Part shown: positions 6,707 to 8,813 of the stretch, in pieces
How the letters are laid out: every line of letters starts with the position of its first letter
How positions within the stretch are numbered: the stretch's first letter is position 1
Program-made: the position numbers and the translations under genes
The notes under the pieces: generated by a model
Database searches by the model: none
Seen by the model: only the letters and a program-made list of their open reading frames with translations
Told to the model about the DNA's origin: nothing
Assembly: GCA_905372445.1 (NCBI GenBank)
Contig: CAJPPF010000092.1
Coordinates: 1-8,813, forward strand
DNA: 8,813 bases
Direction: 5' to 3'
DNA from: an uncultured Prevotella sp.
Lineage (GTDB): Bacteria; Bacteroidota; Bacteroidia; Bacteroidales; Bacteroidaceae

Positions 6707-7429
6707 TTATTTACGTTTTGACAACTGAGCCATGGTCACAGCCATTAGTCCTGCTGTTTCCGTTCGGAGGCGGAAATTACCGAGTGTGACGCTCTCATAA
6801 CCATTCTGCAAAGCAAAACGTACCTCGTCTATGGAAAAATCTCCTTCCGGACCTACAAGAATTGTTATATCATCATCCTTATCCATATCATTAAGTAAGT
6901 GAAAAAGGTCTGACTTTTCTATCTCATCATAACAATGGCATATGAATTTTCGTCCTTGTCGGTTCTGGCTTACAAATTGATTAAAGTCATGCAATTCATT
7001 GACTGTCGGCATGAAAGGCTTACGACTCTGTTTCACTGCTGACACAATAATCTTCTCTATACGGTCTGTTCGCAGCTGTTTACGTTCAGAGAACTTACAG
7101 TGAAGGAATGACAGTTCATCCCATCCTATCTCTGAGCATTTCTCTGCAATCCATTCAATACGATCGATATTTTTTGTTGGTGCTATTGCAAGGTGTATTC
7201 TGCCACTCCATGCCTTAGCTTGAGGCAGAGTTTCTGTTATTTCATACAGACAGCGTTTCTGTGTGACAAGAGTAAGAACAGCACGATAGAATTGCCCTAC
7301 TCCATCCATAAGAAAGACTTCATCACCTGCTTCCAATCGCAATACACGTGTAGCGTGCTGACCTTCTTCATTAGGAAGCTCATTATGTGCAGAGGCATCA
7401 GGAACAAAAAAATATCTTACTTCTTTCAT
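6707..7429 (-). CDS. rsmE: 16S rRNA (uracil-1498-N3)-methyltransferase
   Basis: A cytosolic SPOUT-class enzyme that uses S-adenosylmethionine to make m3U1498 in 16S rRNA near the ribosomal decoding centre. The 240-residue length is normal. The N-terminal RNA-binding PUA-like part contains HATRVLRLEAGD (25-36). The methylase part shows KNIDRIEWIAEKCSEIG (86-102), the QSRK motif (134-137), the cofactor-loop motif GPEGDFS (193-199) and the knot motif LGNFRLRTETA (216-226), all strongly diagnostic. The ATG at 7429 gives the expected N-terminus (MKEVRYFFVPD). No Shine-Dalgarno and no TAnnTTTG promoter are seen in the 54 bases after nupG, so it is probably transcribed through from nupG. No clear terminator follows its stop. 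It is unrelated in function to the receptor operon downstream, which has its own promoter. Confidence 0.97.
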   Translation of the reverse strand: MKEVRYFFVPDASAHNELPNEEGQHATRVLRLEAGDEVFLMDGVGQFYRAVLTLVTQKRCLYEITETLPQAKAWSGRIHLAIAPTKNIDRIEWIAEKCSEIGWDELSFLHCKFSERKQLRTDRIEKIIVSAVKQSRKPFMPTVNELHDFNQFVSQNRQGRKFICHCYDEIEKSDLFHLLNDMDKDDDITILVGPEGDFSIDEVRFALQNGYESVTLGNFRLRTETAGLMAVTMAQLSKRK

Positions 7430-7443
7430 ATTGTATTATTAAG

Positions 7444-7481
7444 CATAAAGGACTGATATCGTGAGACATCAGCCCTTTATG
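7444..7481 (-). terminator. 14-bp hairpin between nupG and rsmE
   Basis: CATAAAGG...(7444-7457) and its complement (7468-7481) form a 14-bp stem with one G-U pair on the - strand RNA and a 10-base loop. The stem starts 2 bases after the nupG stop codon. On the - strand it is followed by CTTAATAATAC rather than a T-run, so it is a poor classical terminator. It may be a weak terminator, an mRNA-stabilising or processing structure, or an attenuator setting rsmE expression below nupG. Confidence 0.55.
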
Positions 7482-7483
7482 TC

Positions 7484-8740
7484 TTAGGATTTCTTTGGGC
7501 GGAAAATGAGTGTAAAAAGTATCAGCACAACTAATGCGTAGGATGCAAATATGAACCAACTCGTACGCCAACCGGCAAGATTAGCAATGGCGTTGGCGTC
7601 AGGTCCCATGTCAACATTTGCATTAACTATAACCTGGGCAACAAGCGTTCCAATAGTAGCACCAATACCGTTTGTCATTATCATAAACAAGCCCTGAGCA
7701 GAAGAACGTATACCTGCATCGGTATTCTTATCAACGAAAAGTGCACCTGAGATATTGAAAAAATCAAATGCTACACCATAGACTATACATGACAGTACGA
7801 ACATCCATACACCGGCGCCGGGATTTCCAAGTCCGAAAAATCCAAAGCGTAAGACCCATGCTGCCATAGCAATCATCATAACTCTCTTAATACCAAAACG
7901 ACTGAGGAAATAAGGAATGAGAAGAATACAGCATGTTTCGCTGATTTGACTCAATGAGATGAGTATATTAGCATGTTGAGCACCGAAAGTGTCGGCATAC
8001 TCAGCAATATCACGGAATGAAGTGATGAAGGTATTGGCATATCCATTTGTAATTTGTAAACTCACACCCAAAAGCATTGAGAAAATAAAGAACACTGCCA
8101 TCTTATAATCCTTGAAAAGCTTAAAGGCATCAAGTCCCATCGCCTGAACAAACGATTGCTTGCCCTTATCCTTATTATTTACAGGACAACCAGGAAGGAA
8201 CTGACTATATATTCCAAGAACTATACCAAGTACACCGGACACAATGAACTGATTGCTTGTCAACTGAAAACCTGCAAGATCGACAATCCACATGGTGCAG
8301 ATAAAACCAATAGTACCAAAAACACGGATTGGAGGGAAATCTTTAATGGTATCAAGTCCTGCTTTAGTCAAGGCATTAAAGGCAACACTGTTTGAAAGCG
8401 CCAGTGTTGGCATATAGAATGCAACACTTACTGTGTATAAGGAAAAAAGCACAGCAATATTTGGCTCGGCTGTCATGCCGTATAATCCTGCAGTTCCCAT
8501 TAAAAGACCTGCGATGATATGACAAATACCAAGAAGACGTTGTGCTGGAATCCAACGATCGGCAACAATACCCATTATGCCAGGCATAAAAAGAGACACA
8601 ACACCTTGGATGGCATAGAACCAACCTATAATAGAACCAAAACCAGCACCTGCAAGATAGGCGCCCATTGAAGTTAGATAAGCACCCCATACTGCGAACT
8701 CAAGAAAGTTCATTAGTATGAGTTTGACCTTTGTATTCAT
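7484..8740 (-). CDS. nupG: Nucleoside:H+ symporter of the NupG family (MFS)
   Basis: An inner-membrane transporter of 418 residues, the same length as E. coli NupG, with about 12 hydrophobic segments. It should bring nucleosides in together with protons. Signature stretches shared with NupG, recalled from its sequence, include GIVADRW (57-63), AFYMPTL (107-113), DFPPIRVFGTIGF (134-146), FFIFSMLLG (217-225), LQITN (228-232), SQISET (264-269), LSRFGIK (279-285), YGVAFDFFNISG (321-332) and SAQGLF (347-352). R139, Q229, N232, Q265 and E268 fall at positions I recall as substrate- or proton-binding in NupG. The loop after helix 6 (about 185-205) is hydrophilic, as usual in MFS proteins. The ATG at 8740 starts directly at the first helix (MNTKVKLILMNF) and has an A/T-rich leader without a Shine-Dalgarno. 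Its exact nucleoside preference cannot be read here. rsmE lies downstream on the same strand. Confidence 0.95.
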   Translation of the reverse strand: MNTKVKLILMNFLEFAVWGAYLTSMGAYLAGAGFGSIIGWFYAIQGVVSLFMPGIMGIVADRWIPAQRLLGICHIIAGLLMGTAGLYGMTAEPNIAVLFSLYTVSVAFYMPTLALSNSVAFNALTKAGLDTIKDFPPIRVFGTIGFICTMWIVDLAGFQLTSNQFIVSGVLGIVLGIYSQFLPGCPVNNKDKGKQSFVQAMGLDAFKLFKDYKMAVFFIFSMLLGVSLQITNGYANTFITSFRDIAEYADTFGAQHANILISLSQISETCCILLIPYFLSRFGIKRVMMIAMAAWVLRFGFFGLGNPGAGVWMFVLSCIVYGVAFDFFNISGALFVDKNTDAGIRSSAQGLFMIMTNGIGATIGTLVAQVIVNANVDMGPDANAIANLAGWRTSWFIFASYALVVLILFTLIFRPKKS

Positions 8741-8769
8741 AATAGTTTAATAGTAAAAAAATTGCGCTG

Positions 8770-8777
8770 CAAAGGTA
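8770..8777 (-). promoter_or_regulatory. Promoter -7 element of nupG
   Basis: On the - strand TACCTTTG, followed by CAGCG, matches TAnnTTTG and is identical to the pgk element. The predicted start near 8763 gives a leader of roughly 23 bases. No convincing TTTG -33 element is seen at the right spacing before the window ends. This promoter probably also serves rsmE. Confidence 0.7.
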
Positions 8778-8813
8778 ATCTTTTTTTCGCAAACAAGAGA
8801 AATAATATAAGGT

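Noticed and set aside
6650..6721. 23-residue frame on the + strand (MYIAQKVYLHKHNQSGVE...)
   Set aside because: Too short to stand alone. The promoter-like element at 6646-6676 lies within it rather than before it, and it overlaps the end of rsmE.
7193..7456. 87-codon open frame on the + strand across the rsmE start
   Set aside because: Antisense to rsmE, no family features, and no promoter upstream of it.
8376..8690. 104-codon open frame on the - strand in another frame within nupG
   Set aside because: Same strand but a different frame from nupG, with an odd Cys/Arg/Ser-rich composition typical of out-of-frame translation.

Overview
The window looks like ordinary chromosome from a Bacteroidota bacterium, most likely of the Prevotella/Segatella type. 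The signs are AT-rich intergenic DNA, several matches to the Bacteroidota -7 promoter element TAnnTTTG, start codons preceded by A/T-rich leaders without clear Shine-Dalgarno sequences, tRNA genes without an encoded CCA, and an Oar-like TonB-dependent receptor next to an OmpA-type protein. The species assignment is inference.

Layout: pgk (phosphoglycerate kinase) lies on the + strand with its own promoter and a strong intrinsic terminator. Everything recognisable after it is on the - strand. Convergent with pgk is a two-gene tRNA operon, tRNA-Gly(GCC) then tRNA-Leu(GAG), with a textbook TTTG-N20-TAATTTTG promoter and its own terminator. A gene-poor stretch of about 480 bases (1747-2226) follows. 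It holds the tRNA promoter, a promoter-like element in front of a short + strand reading frame broken by one TAA, and the terminator of the next operon.

The envelope operon (6481 down to 2227) encodes a 1064-residue Oar-like TonB-dependent outer-membrane receptor and, 28 bases downstream, a 343-residue OmpA-family protein with a C-terminal peptidoglycan-binding domain. They share one promoter region and one terminator. Upstream are rsmE (16S rRNA m3U1498 methyltransferase) and nupG (nucleoside:H+ symporter). These two are probably co-transcribed, with a 14-bp hairpin in the 57 bases between their coding sequences.

The genes cover glycolysis, translation (two tRNAs, one rRNA methylase), nucleoside uptake and outer-membrane transport or anchoring. 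No mobile element, CRISPR array, defence locus or clearly new system is visible. The points most worth a second look are the broken reading frame at 1952-2175, the receptor/OmpA pair without a SusD partner, and the hairpin between nupG and rsmE.
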